Assembly: GCA_002422365.1 (NCBI GenBank)
Contig: DIUO01000007.1
Location: 1 to 37,382, forward strand
Direction: 5' to 3'
Length of the DNA stretch: 37,382 bases
Origin: Proteobacteria bacterium UBA6156
GTDB taxonomy: Bacteria; Pseudomonadota; Alphaproteobacteria; UBA2136; UBA6156
The notes under the pieces were generated by a model that was not told the origin of the DNA, did no database searches, and saw only the letters and a list, made by a program, of their open reading frames with translations. The position numbers and the translations under genes are program-made. Shown here in pieces: positions 8,204 to 16,010 of the stretch. Numbering within the stretch: position 1 is the stretch's first letter; each line of letters starts with the position of its first letter.

Positions 8204-9616
8204 ATGTCTATGACCTTTGGTGGATTTAGAACACAACGTGGCGCCTTTATGGTGGCCCTAAGCCTTATGACAGGAGCATGTATGATGACCGGCACTAACC
8301 CGACCACCCTTGCCGCGCCCCCACAGGACGTGCGCGCGGGCCGCACCCTGGCGAGCTTTGACAGCAGCCGGATTGAGACCTTTACCACCCCGCAGGGGAT
8401 TGAGGTGTGGCTTTTGCCGGCACCCGAACTGCCGATGCTGATGGTGGAGCTGAATTTTAGGGCCGGGGCGATGCTGGAGCCCGAAGCCCAACAAGGCCTT
8501 GCCAACCTGACGGCTGCGCTGGCCGATGAAGGGGCGGGGGAGTATGATGCGGTGGCGTTTCGGGAAGAGCTGGAAGCCATTGGTGCGCGGTTTGGTGCCG
8601 GAGCCGACACGCAAGACTTGAGCATGAACCTGACGACCCTGAGCGAGCACGCGCCGCGCGCGCTGGAGCTGATGGGGCTGGCGGTAACCCAACCGCGCTA
8701 CGATGAGGACGCGGTGGCGCGCATGCGCGAGGCGCTGCTGGCCGACATACGGCAGGGCGATGAAGACCCGGGCACGGTGGCGTGGCGGTTGTTCCGCCCG
8801 GCGGTGTATGGCAACCACGCCTATGCCAACGGCGGTGAAGGCAGCCTGAAAACCATGGGGGGGTTGACCCGCGAAGATGTGCAAAACTGGCATGCCCGTT
8901 ATGTTACCAAAGCCAACCTGCGGGTGACCGTGGTGGGCGATATAACCGCCGCCACGCTGGTGCCGCTGCTGGATAAAGCCCTGGGTGGCCTGCCCGCCGG
9001 TGACACGCGCCATGCCGTGGCAACTGCGCCAACCCCCACCACGCCGCAACTGGTGAAAAAACAGATGCCCATACCCCAAGGCACGGTGCTGATGGGGCAT
9101 TTGGGTTTGCCGCGCAGCGACCCGGACTTTTATGCCCTGCTGGTGATGAACGAGATTTTAGGCGGCAGTGTGCTGACCAGCCGCCTGGGGCAGGATGTGC
9201 GCGAAAAGCACGGGCTGGTGTACAGCATTTATACCGCCAACGCGCCGCTGCCGCACAACGGGATGTTTTTTGTGAGTTTTGCCACCGGCAATGCCAATGT
9301 AGCCAAGGCCATTGGGCTGGTGCGCGCGCATATTCAGGCGATACGCGACACCCCAGTGAGTGAGGAAGAGCTGGCGGATACCAAGGCGTATCTGATTGGG
9401 AGTTTTCCGTTACGGTTGGAGAGTAATGGCAAATTGTTGAATATGCTTTCTATGATGCAGAATGAAGGGCTGGCGGCGGATTACCTGACCACCTGGCCGC
9501 AGCGCATTGCCGCCGTAACCCAGGAGGATGTGCAGCGTGCGGCGCAGCGCCTGATAGCACCCGATGCGATGGCGCTGGTGGTGGTGGGAGACGCCGAAGC
9601 CCTGGACGTGCAGTAA
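8204..9616 (+). CDS. M16 family peptidase-like subunit lacking the zinc motif
   Basis: This 470-residue M16 homolog takes the role of the non-catalytic partner. Where HxxEH should be it reads G-L-A-N-L-T-A-A-L-A-D-E-G-A-G, the form seen in inactive M16 subunits, so zinc binding is not expected. The substrate-contacting C-terminal block is kept (G-S-V-L-T-S-R-L-G-Q-D-V-R-E-K-H-G-L-V-Y-S). The N-terminus has a hydrophobic leader and a possible but poor lipobox (M-T-G-A-C), suggesting a periplasmic protein. Starts at 8204 and 8210 are both possible (GGGGG upstream). A further ATG at 8284 follows a good AGGAG but would drop the leader. The stop overlaps the xseA start (TAATG). Confidence 0.9.
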   Translation: MSMTFGGFRTQRGAFMVALSLMTGACMMTGTNPTTLAAPPQDVRAGRTLASFDSSRIETFTTPQGIEVWLLPAPELPMLMVELNFRAGAMLEPEAQQGLANLTAALADEGAGEYDAVAFREELEAIGARFGAGADTQDLSMNLTTLSEHAPRALELMGLAVTQPRYDEDAVARMREALLADIRQGDEDPGTVAWRLFRPAVYGNHAYANGGEGSLKTMGGLTREDVQNWHARYVTKANLRVTVVGDITAATLVPLLDKALGGLPAGDTRHAVATAPTPTTPQLVKKQMPIPQGTVLMGHLGLPRSDPDFYALLVMNEILGGSVLTSRLGQDVREKHGLVYSIYTANAPLPHNGMFFVSFATGNANVAKAIGLVRAHIQAIRDTPVSEEELADTKAYLIGSFPLRLESNGKLLNMLSMMQNEGLAADYLTTWPQRIAAVTQEDVQRAAQRLIAPDAMALVVVGDAEALDVQ

Positions 9617-10842
9617 TGCGCGACCTGTTTGATGTGCCGCCGGAGTTGGCTGAAGAGGTGGCTCCGCCCGCCCCGGCGGTGCTGAGCGTGAGCCAACTGG
9701 CGGCCCAAGTGAAAGGCCGCCTGGAAGCCGGGTTTGGCCGCGTGGTGGTGCAGGGCGAGGTGAGCGGCGCGAAGTTGCATTCCAGCGGGCATTATTATTT
9801 TGATATTAAAGATGAAGGTGCGGTGATTAATGGTGTGGCCTGGCGCAGCACCGTGGGCCGCTGGCCGCGCGTGCCCGCCAACGGTGAACAGGTGGTGGTG
9901 CGCGGCAAGCTGACCACCTATGCCCAGCGCAGCAGTTACCAGATTTTGGCCGACAGCATGGAGCCCGCAGGCTTAGGCGCGCTGATGCAACAGCTGGAGG
10001 CGCTGAAGCAAAAGCTGGCTGCGGAGGGTTTGTTTGATGCCAGTGAAAAGCGGGCGTTGCCGTTTTTGCCACGGCGGATTGGGATTATTACGAGCCCCAC
10101 CGGCGCGGTGATAGCCGATATGCTGCACCGGATAGCCGACCGTTGCCCGCGCGAGGTGCTGCTGTGGCCGGTGGCGGTGCAAGGGGCGGCGGCGGCGGCC
10201 CAAGTGGTGGCGGCGCTGGAAGGCATGAATGCCTTGCCGGAGGCGATGCGGCCGGATGTGGTGATTGTGGCGCGCGGGGGGGGCAGTTTTGAGGACTTAA
10301 TGCCGTTTAACAGCGAAAGCGTGGTGCGGGCGGTGGCGGGCAGTGCCATACCGGTGATTAGTGGTGTGGGCCACGAGCCGGACGTGACGTTGTGCGATTT
10401 TGCCGCCGACGTGCGCGCGCCCACCCCCAGTGCGGCGGCGGAAATGGTGGTGCCGGTGCGGGAGGATTTGCTGTATGGCCTGACCCTGACGGCCCGGCGC
10501 CTGCGGCAAACGGTGCAGGCCGGTGTGGCCGAGCGTCGCCAGAAGCTGGCCTATGTGCAGCGCCTGCTGCCTGACCCCCGGCGGCAAGTGGTGCAGGCCG
10601 GGCAACGCCTGGCGGAGCTGGACGAACGGGTGCGGCGGTTGGGCCCGCGCCGCGTGCAGGCGGCGCAAGAGAGGTTGGCCGCCATGGCGCGTGTGCTGGC
10701 GGCCCAGGGCCCGGAGGCGGCGCTGGGGCGGGGCTATGTGTACCTGACCCGCGACGGGGTGCCGCTGCGCAGTGCGGCGGCGGAGGCGGGAGCGATGCGG
10801 ATTCATTTTCAAGACGGCGAACGGGAAGGGACATTGGTATGA
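9616..10842 (+). CDS. xseA: Exodeoxyribonuclease VII large subunit
   Basis: XseA is the catalytic large subunit of exonuclease VII, which degrades single-stranded DNA to acid-insoluble then smaller oligonucleotides together with XseB. The 408-residue protein begins with the OB-fold DNA-binding region (L-S-V-S-Q-L-A-A-Q-V-K-G near residue 23, then V-Q-G-E-V-S-G). The catalytic core follows, with R-I-G-I-I-T-S-P-T-G-A-V, V-A-R-G-G-G-S-F-E-D-L, and G-H-E-P-D-V-T-L-C-D-F-A-A-D. It is somewhat shorter than the E. coli protein because the helical C-terminal region is compact. The start overlaps the M16 stop by one base and the stop overlaps the next start (ATGA), so the three genes are translationally linked. 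No xseB is seen in this window. Confidence 0.95.
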   Translation: MRDLFDVPPELAEEVAPPAPAVLSVSQLAAQVKGRLEAGFGRVVVQGEVSGAKLHSSGHYYFDIKDEGAVINGVAWRSTVGRWPRVPANGEQVVVRGKLTTYAQRSSYQILADSMEPAGLGALMQQLEALKQKLAAEGLFDASEKRALPFLPRRIGIITSPTGAVIADMLHRIADRCPREVLLWPVAVQGAAAAAQVVAALEGMNALPEAMRPDVVIVARGGGSFEDLMPFNSESVVRAVAGSAIPVISGVGHEPDVTLCDFAADVRAPTPSAAAEMVVPVREDLLYGLTLTARRLRQTVQAGVAERRQKLAYVQRLLPDPRRQVVQAGQRLAELDERVRRLGPRRVQAAQERLAAMARVLAAQGPEAALGRGYVYLTRDGVPLRSAAAEAGAMRIHFQDGEREGTLV

Positions 10843-11687
10843 GGCAAGGGATGCACAGGGGACTGATGGCAGCGGTGCTGGTGTGGCTTGGCACAGCGGC
10901 GTGGGCGGCCGCACCCCAGGTGGTGCGGCAGGATTTGCAGCCGGGTGGTTTTTATGTGGCAAAGGTGGCGGCGGGCGCCACGGTGAAGCTGAACGGGACA
11001 GAGGTTGAGACCGGGCCGGGCGGCGAGCTGGTGCTTGGGTTTGACCGGAACGCCGAACCCCGCCAGGTGCTGGCGGTGTGCCCGGCGCAGGCGGCCTGTG
11101 TGGAGACGATTTTGCAGCTGAAACCGCGCAGCTATGTGACCCAGAACGTGACGAAAGTGCCCGCCAAGACGGTGGAGCCCGACCCGGCCCAGGTGGCGCG
11201 GGTGAAGGCCGACAACGCCGCCACGGCTGCCGCACGGGCCAAGGCGCGCGAGGGGGCGCGCTGGCGCACGGCGTATATGGACGCCTTTGTGCTGCCGCTG
11301 GAGGCGCCGACCAGCGGGGTGTTTGGCAGCCGCCGCACCTATAACGGCCAAGAGCGCAGCTGGCACCGTGGCCACGACCTGGCCGCCCCCACCGGCACGC
11401 CGGTGCGCGCCCCGGCGGACGGGATTGTGCGCCTGGCGCGGGATACGTTTATGAGTGGCAACCTGATTATGCTGGACCACGGCGGTGCCCTGACCAGCGT
11501 GTATGCCCACCTGGACAGTATGGATGTGAAGGTGGGTGATGGGGTGAAAGCGGGTGAGATAGTGGGCCGCGTGGGCACCACCGGCCGCAGCAGCGGGCCG
11601 CACCTGCACTGGGGAATGTACTGGCAAAATACGGCGATTGACCCTATCTTGTGGGTGCGCCCCCCGGCACGCACGGGGGCACGTTAA
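10839..11687 (+). CDS. M23 (LytM-type) peptidoglycan endopeptidase, secreted
   Basis: This 282-residue protein is predicted to be exported by a signal peptide ending near A-A-W-A-A-A-P (residues 20-26). The C-terminal third is an M23 zinc endopeptidase domain. The first ligands are in H-R-G-H-D-L, the glycine strand is G-T-P-V-R-A-P-A-D-G, and the last ligand motif is H-L-H-W preceded by G-R-S-S-G-P. Such enzymes cut peptide cross-links of murein, or act as amidase activators when the ligands are lost. Here the ligands look intact, so catalysis is plausible. The N-terminal half is a linker with an Ala/Lys-rich helical part. The start overlaps the xseA stop, making it the distal gene of that run. 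Confidence 0.92.
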   Translation: MRQGMHRGLMAAVLVWLGTAAWAAAPQVVRQDLQPGGFYVAKVAAGATVKLNGTEVETGPGGELVLGFDRNAEPRQVLAVCPAQAACVETILQLKPRSYVTQNVTKVPAKTVEPDPAQVARVKADNAATAAARAKAREGARWRTAYMDAFVLPLEAPTSGVFGSRRTYNGQERSWHRGHDLAAPTGTPVRAPADGIVRLARDTFMSGNLIMLDHGGALTSVYAHLDSMDVKVGDGVKAGEIVGRVGTTGRSSGPHLHWGMYWQNTAIDPILWVRPPARTGAR

Positions 11688-11708
11688 CCCGATGAGGAGA
11701 AACGCCTG

Positions 11709-12119
11709 ATGTTCCGCTGGATATTGCATATTCTGGTGATTGTGTTGGTGGCGGCGGTGGCGGCGGATTACTTCCATGACGGCGGCAACGGATTCGGTTT
11801 TGATGTACCGGCCTATGTGTATTACGGCATAGCCGGAGTGGTGGCGTTTTTGCCGGTGTTCTGGGCGGTGGCGCACGTGTGCGGCGGCGTGCTGCTGGGG
11901 CTGGCCAGCGGCGGTGTGCTGGAAGGTTTGCGTCTGGGAATTTTGCTGGGAATGGGGATGGCGATTTCGAAATTATGGCCGGCGGCGTTTGGTGTGGCGG
12001 CGGGGGCGTATTTAGGTGGTGGTGGCACGCTGTATGTGGTGCTGGGGCTGCTGTGCGGATTTTTGCTGTTCGCGCTGGATTGGATCCTGGGGTATTTTTG
12101 GAAGGCCACTACCGATTAA
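11709..12119 (+). CDS. Small Gly-rich membrane protein, function unknown
   Basis: This 136-residue protein has about four hydrophobic segments, and I do not assign it to a family. The N-terminus M-F-R-W-I-L-H-I-L-V-I-V is a likely first span. The central and C-terminal parts are Gly/Ala-rich spans (G-V-A-A-G-A-Y-L-G-G-G-G), ending W-I-L-G-Y-F-W. GAGGAG lies 9 nt before the ATG. It follows the M23 gene by 21 nt and is probably the last gene of the + strand run, converging on lpxK with 23 nt between the stops. No terminator hairpin is obvious in that short gap. Confidence 0.72.
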   Translation: MFRWILHILVIVLVAAVAADYFHDGGNGFGFDVPAYVYYGIAGVVAFLPVFWAVAHVCGGVLLGLASGGVLEGLRLGILLGMGMAISKLWPAAFGVAAGAYLGGGGTLYVVLGLLCGFLLFALDWILGYFWKATTD

Positions 12120-12142
12120 GTGAGCTGCGTTGAGCGGCTTGG

Positions 12143-13144
12143 TTAGACGGCGGCGAGGTATTCGTCGATTTCGGTGAGGATATCGGTTTGCTGGGCACCG
12201 GTGAGCTCGAGCTCGGCCACCTGGGCGAAGTTGGGCGGCAGGCGGGCGGCGTCTTTGCTGGTGGTGACGAGGGTGGCTTTGGATTCCGCCGCGCGTTGGC
12301 GCAGGTAGGTGAGGTTGGCGGCGCTGTAGGGATGATGGTCGGGGAAGGCGATGGCGGCGGCGAGGATGAGGCCTTCGGCGGCCAGGCTGCGCATGAATTT
12401 ATCCGGGTGGGCCAGCCCGGCAAAGGCCAGCAGGGGTTTGCCGCGCAAGGCCGCGACCGACGCCGGGGCGAGGCGGGTGGTGAGGCGGTAGGCGGGCAGG
12501 CCGTAGTAGGGAAGCGTGGGGCGGGGCTTGCCGGTGGGTGCGGGCTCGTTGATGACGATGGCGAAGTGGGCGCGGCGGCGGGCGGAGAGAGGCTCGCGCA
12601 GCGGGCCTGCCGGGAGGGGCAAGCCATTGCCCCAGGGGGAGAGGCCGTTGAGCACGAGGATATCGCAGCTGCGGGCGACATCGCGCCGCTGGAAGCCGTC
12701 GTCGAGAATGAGGAGGGTGGCGCCGGACTGCTCGGCCCGGCGGGCCACGGCCGGACGGTTGCGGCCGACCCACACCACCACGGCATGGCCTGCAAGGGCG
12801 CGGGCGAGGGCGAGGGGTTCGTCTCCGACCTGGGCGGCGCTGTGGGTGTGCGGATTAACTTGTTGGGGGTAGGTAGCCTGACTGCCGTAGCCACGGCTTA
12901 AAACGGCCACCTGGTGGCCCTGGGCGGCATAGTGCGCGGCCAGCCACTGCACCACGGGTGTTTTGCCGGCACCGCCCACCACCAGATTGCCGACGCTAAT
13001 GACCGGCACCCCGGCGTAGTAGGCGCGGCGGGCGCGCAGGCGGCCATGCAGGCGGGCGGCGCCCGCGTAGGCCACAGCCCACGGCCACAGGGCCATGGCG
13101 GCCAGGCCGGGGCGAGGAGCATACCAGAAGGCAGGTGCGAACAT
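12143..13144 (-). CDS. lpxK: Tetraacyldisaccharide 4'-kinase
   Basis: LpxK phosphorylates the 4' position of the lipid A disaccharide precursor to lipid IVA at the inner membrane. The 333-residue protein has the characteristic order: an N-terminal amphipathic/membrane-associated helix (F-A-P-A-F-W), a P-loop S-V-G-N-L-V-V-G-G-A-G-K-T-P near residue 50, S-R-G-Y-G, D-D-G-F-Q, L-P-A-G-P-L-R-E-P, and the C-terminal T-T-S-K-D-A-A-R-L-P. It is the last gene of a - strand lipid A cluster, downstream of waaA and separated from it by a heptamer repeat. No good ribosome binding site is visible, but the N-terminus matches the family. Confidence 0.96.
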   Translation of the reverse strand: MFAPAFWYAPRPGLAAMALWPWAVAYAGAARLHGRLRARRAYYAGVPVISVGNLVVGGAGKTPVVQWLAAHYAAQGHQVAVLSRGYGSQATYPQQVNPHTHSAAQVGDEPLALARALAGHAVVVWVGRNRPAVARRAEQSGATLLILDDGFQRRDVARSCDILVLNGLSPWGNGLPLPAGPLREPLSARRRAHFAIVINEPAPTGKPRPTLPYYGLPAYRLTTRLAPASVAALRGKPLLAFAGLAHPDKFMRSLAAEGLILAAAIAFPDHHPYSAANLTYLRQRAAESKATLVTTSKDAARLPPNFAQVAELELTGAQQTDILTEIDEYLAAV

Positions 13145-13161
13145 AGCCGCAGGATAGACCA

Positions 13162-13210
13162 GGAATGCGGAATTAGGAAATGGGAATTAGGAATTAGGGA
13201 TTGGGGATTA
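13162..13210. repeat. Heptamer repeat array, seven units
   Basis: Seven tandem 7-nt units with consensus GGAATTA (variants GGAATGC, GGAAATG, GGGATTG, GGGATTA) fill the gap between lpxK and waaA. The last unit contains, on the - strand, the TAA stop codon of waaA. The period is exact with no indels. On the - strand the consensus is TAATTCC, similar in type to short tandem heptamers known from cyanobacteria. Confidence 0.85.
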
Positions 13211-14488
13211 GGACGCGGGGAGGAGGGCGAGGAGTTTTTCGGTGGTGGTTTGGGTGGGGCCTGCAAAGGCGGGCATGGTGGCCATGATGTGGCGCTGGGC
13301 GGCTTCAAGGTCGGCCGGGGTGGTGAGCAGGCGCTTGAGGGTGGCGGTGAGGGTGGGGAGGTCGGTCGCGATGGTGAGCAGGCCGGACTCGGTGAGGGGC
13401 GGGAGCATATCCTGGAAATTAAACATGTGCGGGCCGGTGAAGGTGGGGACGCCGAGTTTGAGAGACTCCAGCGGGTTGTGCCCGCCGTGCTGCACCAGGC
13501 TGCCGCCGATGACCGCCACGGAGGCCAGGCGATACCAGAGGCCGAGTTCGCCTAGGGAGTCGGCAATGAAAATATCGGTATGGCGGGCGCCGCCGAGGAT
13601 GGGCATTTCGCCTAAGCCGCGGCGTTTGACGGCCTTGGTGTGGCGCGCGACCTCGTTGGCGGCCTGGGTGCCGCGGTGCGGGTGGCGGGGGACGATGATG
13701 GTGAGGAGCTCGGGCACCGCGCTTTTGAGCTGCATGTGCAGTTGGGCGAGCAGCGCTTCTTCTCCCGGGTGGGTGGAGCCTGCCACCAGCACCGGGCGCT
13801 CGGCCAGGGCGGCGATGAATTTTTCCAGTTGGGCGGCGTCGACCGGCAGGGGGTCGGCGTCGAATTTCAGGTTGCCGCTGACCACCACCTGTTTGGCGCC
13901 GAGGGCGCTGAGGCGTTCGGCATCGGTGTGGCGCTGGGCCATGACCAGCTGGAAGCGGCTGATGAGCGGCTTGAAAAACCATGACCAGCGCTTGTAGCGG
14001 GGCCAGGAACGGTCGGAAATGCGGCCATTGAGCAGCACCGGGTGGGGGGCTTTGGCGAGGAGCTCCGGCCAGAAATCACTCTCGGTAAACACGCTGAGGG
14101 AAGGCTGCCAGTGCTTGATGAAGCGGGTGGTGGCGGTGCGGGTATCGAGTGGTACATATTGGATGATGGTGCTGCCGGTGCCGGGCAGGTTGCCCGCGAT
14201 TTTGGTGAGCATGCGCCGCCCGGTGGTGGTGCCGGTGGTCAGCAGCAGGTTGAGCTCCGGCTGCTTGCGCCGCAACAGGCGGAGGACGGGCTGGGTGCTG
14301 ACGACTTCTCCGACACTGGCGCCGTGCACCCACAGCAGCGGGCCCGTTGGACGGGGCTGGCTGGCCTGGCCACGGCGTTCGGCGAAGTGGTCGCGGTCTT
14401 CTCTCCCCCGGAAGGCGCGCCACATGAGCAGCAGGAAAATAACCGGGAACAGCAGGGCTTTGATAAGGCGGTAGAGGAAAAGGCTCAT
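13208..14488 (-). CDS. waaA: 3-deoxy-D-manno-octulosonic acid (Kdo) transferase
   Basis: WaaA (KdtA) adds Kdo to lipid IVA on the cytoplasmic face of the inner membrane. The product is 426 residues from the chosen ATG. It has an N-terminal membrane anchor (L-F-P-V-I-F-L-L-L-M-W), then the GT-B landmarks W-V-H-G-A-S-V-G-E, L-L-T-T-G-T-T-T-G, F-T-E-S-D-F-W-P-E, V-A-G-S-T-H-P-G-E-E, and G-G-S-L-V-Q-H-G-G-H-N-P-L-E. I prefer the start at M-S-L-F-L-Y. A start 13 codons earlier would run into the upstream acyltransferase gene. The C-terminal stop lies inside a heptamer repeat. It sits between the acyltransferase and lpxK, a common alphaproteobacterial order. Confidence 0.96.
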   Translation of the reverse strand: MSLFLYRLIKALLFPVIFLLLMWRAFRGREDRDHFAERRGQASQPRPTGPLLWVHGASVGEVVSTQPVLRLLRRKQPELNLLLTTGTTTGRRMLTKIAGNLPGTGSTIIQYVPLDTRTATTRFIKHWQPSLSVFTESDFWPELLAKAPHPVLLNGRISDRSWPRYKRWSWFFKPLISRFQLVMAQRHTDAERLSALGAKQVVVSGNLKFDADPLPVDAAQLEKFIAALAERPVLVAGSTHPGEEALLAQLHMQLKSAVPELLTIIVPRHPHRGTQAANEVARHTKAVKRRGLGEMPILGGARHTDIFIADSLGELGLWYRLASVAVIGGSLVQHGGHNPLESLKLGVPTFTGPHMFNFQDMLPPLTESGLLTIATDLPTLTATLKRLLTTPADLEAAQRHIMATMPAFAGPTQTTTEKLLALLPAS

Positions 14489-14501
14489 GATGAGGGGAAA
14501 C

Positions 14502-15158
14502 CTAATGGGTTGGATGGGATTGGGCAAGGGCGTTGGCTGCGGCCTGTGCCTGCGCGGTGAGCGTATTCAGTGCCTGTTGGAGCTGGGCGGGTGTTGCTGC
14601 TGCCTGCAGGGGGGCACCAAAGGCGATGTAGAGGGTGGTGAACGGGTAGGGGAGGCGGAGGGCATCCCAGCTGCCGAAATTGTGCCCGCGTGCCGACCAG
14701 GCGGCGCAGGGAACGAGGGGGAGGCCGGTGAGTTTGGCGACCTCGGCGGCGCCGGGTTTGGCGATGCGGGCGGGGCCACGGGGGCCATCTGGCGTTATAA
14801 ACAGATTGTGGCCGGTTTGGGCGGCGCGCAACAGGCCGCGCGTGCCGGTGAGAGCCCCCCGGTGGCTGGAGCCCACCGCCGCGGTGATGCCGAAGGGCGC
14901 GGCGAGGATGCGCATGGCGCGGCCATCGGCGCTGCCGGACATGAGCGCCAACAGCGGGTGGCGGAGGTAGGGCACCAGCGCGGGGGTGTGGGCAATATGC
15001 TGGTGCCAGAGGGCGATGACCACCTGCTGCGTGCTGAGGGCCGGGGGCAAAGGCCCCACCAGCCGCACCCGGGCGGTGGCGAACACCAGCTTGCCGTAGA
15101 GGGCGAGGAGGCGCAGCAGCAGGGCTTCGGTGAGGGGATGGCGGAGGAGCTTTTTCAT
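14502..15158 (-). CDS. Lysophospholipid acyltransferase family protein (DUF374 type)
   Basis: This 218-residue protein matches the DUF374 group of acyltransferase-like proteins found upstream of waaA in alphaproteobacteria. Visible marks are A-L-W-H-Q-H near residue 50, L-M-S-G-S-A-D-G-R, S-S-H-R-G-A-L-T-G, and I-T-P-D-G-P-R-G-P. The Ser-His-Arg-Gly context takes the place of the usual HX4D region of PlsC-type enzymes. The likely role is acylation in lipid A or membrane lipid biosynthesis, but the substrate is not known. The stop is 13 nt before the waaA start, so the two are co-transcribed. A strong hairpin separates it from the upstream membrane-protein gene. Confidence 0.88.
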   Translation of the reverse strand: MKKLLRHPLTEALLLRLLALYGKLVFATARVRLVGPLPPALSTQQVVIALWHQHIAHTPALVPYLRHPLLALMSGSADGRAMRILAAPFGITAAVGSSHRGALTGTRGLLRAAQTGHNLFITPDGPRGPARIAKPGAAEVAKLTGLPLVPCAAWSARGHNFGSWDALRLPYPFTTLYIAFGAPLQAAATPAQLQQALNTLTAQAQAAANALAQSHPTH

Positions 15159-15191
15159 GCGGAGGGATACACCCTAGCCTTTACCCTGAAC

Positions 15192-15224
15192 AGCGCGGGG
15201 TGGCAAGTGCAGCCACCCCGCGCT
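15192..15224 (-). terminator. 13-bp perfect hairpin, probable terminator
   Basis: AGCGCGGGGTGGC (15192-15204) pairs perfectly with GCCACCCCGCGCT (15212-15224) around a 7-nt loop. It lies 14 nt beyond the stop of the Cys-rich membrane protein on the - strand and 34 nt before the acyltransferase start. No T-run follows, so termination may be partial or factor-assisted. Confidence 0.55.
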
Positions 15225-15237
15225 TGGGGCAAGGACG

Positions 15238-15897
15238 TTAAGACCCGCAGCCGCAGGAGGGGCCGCAGCCGCAGGCCTGGCCCTGCGGGGCGCGGGAGAG
15301 GCGCAGCACGGCACAGATGGCGAGGCCTGCCAGAACCCCTTGCCCCAGTGAGCCTGCCGCCCAGGCGAGCGGGATGGTGGCTGCGGCAAAAGGCATGGTG
15401 GCATAAAGGGCCACCGAGGTAAGTGCGGCGGGGCTGGCAGCCAGCAAACCGCAGACGGCGGCGCCCCACCAGCGGAAAGCATGGCCCATGCCGAGGATAA
15501 TGGCGGCGTAGACCAGGGCGGTGAGGGCCTGGGTGAGGAAGATCAGGCCGTGGCGGACATCGGCCCCGGTGCGCCAGAAGGCACTGGTGGCCTGATATTC
15601 GGTGACCAGCAGGCGGGCGTGGAGGAGCCAGTCGGTGGCGAACACCACCAGGAAGGCGACCACGGCGGCGGCCCAGAAGCTGCGGGTGACAAGCTGTTTG
15701 CCCAGCGGGCAGGCCTTGACCATGGAACACATGCAGGCCATGAGACCGCCGCCACAGCCGCTGGAGGTGCAGCCGCAGGTGGCCGGTTGCTGGGGCATGG
15801 CGGGAGCAGCCACGGGGGTGGGTTTGGTGGGTTTTGCGGCGGATTTTATCGGTTTGGCTGTTTTGGAAACAACCTTGGTTTGGGGGCGCGGAGCCAT
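15238..15897 (-). CDS. Membrane protein with Cys-rich N- and C-terminal tails
   Basis: I do not recognise a named family. The 219-residue product has three parts. The first is a basic Lys/Pro-rich N-terminus leading to a cysteine cluster (C-G-C-T-S-S-G-C, then C-M-C and another Cys, residues about 41-63). The second is a four-span membrane core with T-D-W-L-L-H-A-R-L-L and A-F-W-R near the first loop. The third is a tail ending C-G-C-G-P-S-C-G-C-G-S. Both cysteine groups are on extramembrane ends and look suited to bind metal or an iron-sulfur centre. This is inferred from composition only. The start has AGGAAAG upstream on the - strand. A strong hairpin follows the stop, so it is probably expressed separately from the lipid A genes. 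Confidence 0.75.
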   Translation of the reverse strand: MAPRPQTKVVSKTAKPIKSAAKPTKPTPVAAPAMPQQPATCGCTSSGCGGGLMACMCSMVKACPLGKQLVTRSFWAAAVVAFLVVFATDWLLHARLLVTEYQATSAFWRTGADVRHGLIFLTQALTALVYAAIILGMGHAFRWWGAAVCGLLAASPAALTSVALYATMPFAAATIPLAWAAGSLGQGVLAGLAICAVLRLSRAPQGQACGCGPSCGCGS

Positions 15898-15984
15898 GGG
15901 AGTGTCTTTCCTATTGTCGCTCTATTTTATCCCCTTGGGTGGGGTTGGGAAGGTGTGGGTGCGGGATGGGGGTGGCGGGTGTGA

Positions 15985-16010
15985 TAAAAAAGCCTGCCGC
16001 AGGGGTGGCT
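15985..16010 (-). terminator. Weak hairpin with T-run after the ABC exporter
   Basis: On the - strand the msbA stop is followed by a short GC-rich hairpin (CCTG-cgg-CAGG with possible extension to AGCC/GGCT) and then six T residues. The stem is short, so confidence is moderate. Confidence 0.45.

Noticed and set aside
7330..8625. 431-codon - strand frame
   Set aside because: It crosses the methyltransferase, the divergent gap and the M16 gene. It is composed of Pro/Arg/Ala-rich sequence and has no ribosome binding site.
13162..13210. CRISPR-like array
   Set aside because: The unit is 7 nt with no spacers, and no cas gene is present.
14487..15422. 311-codon + strand frame opposite the acyltransferase
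   Set aside because: It is a Gly/Glu-rich shadow of the - strand acyltransferase and Cys-rich membrane protein genes.
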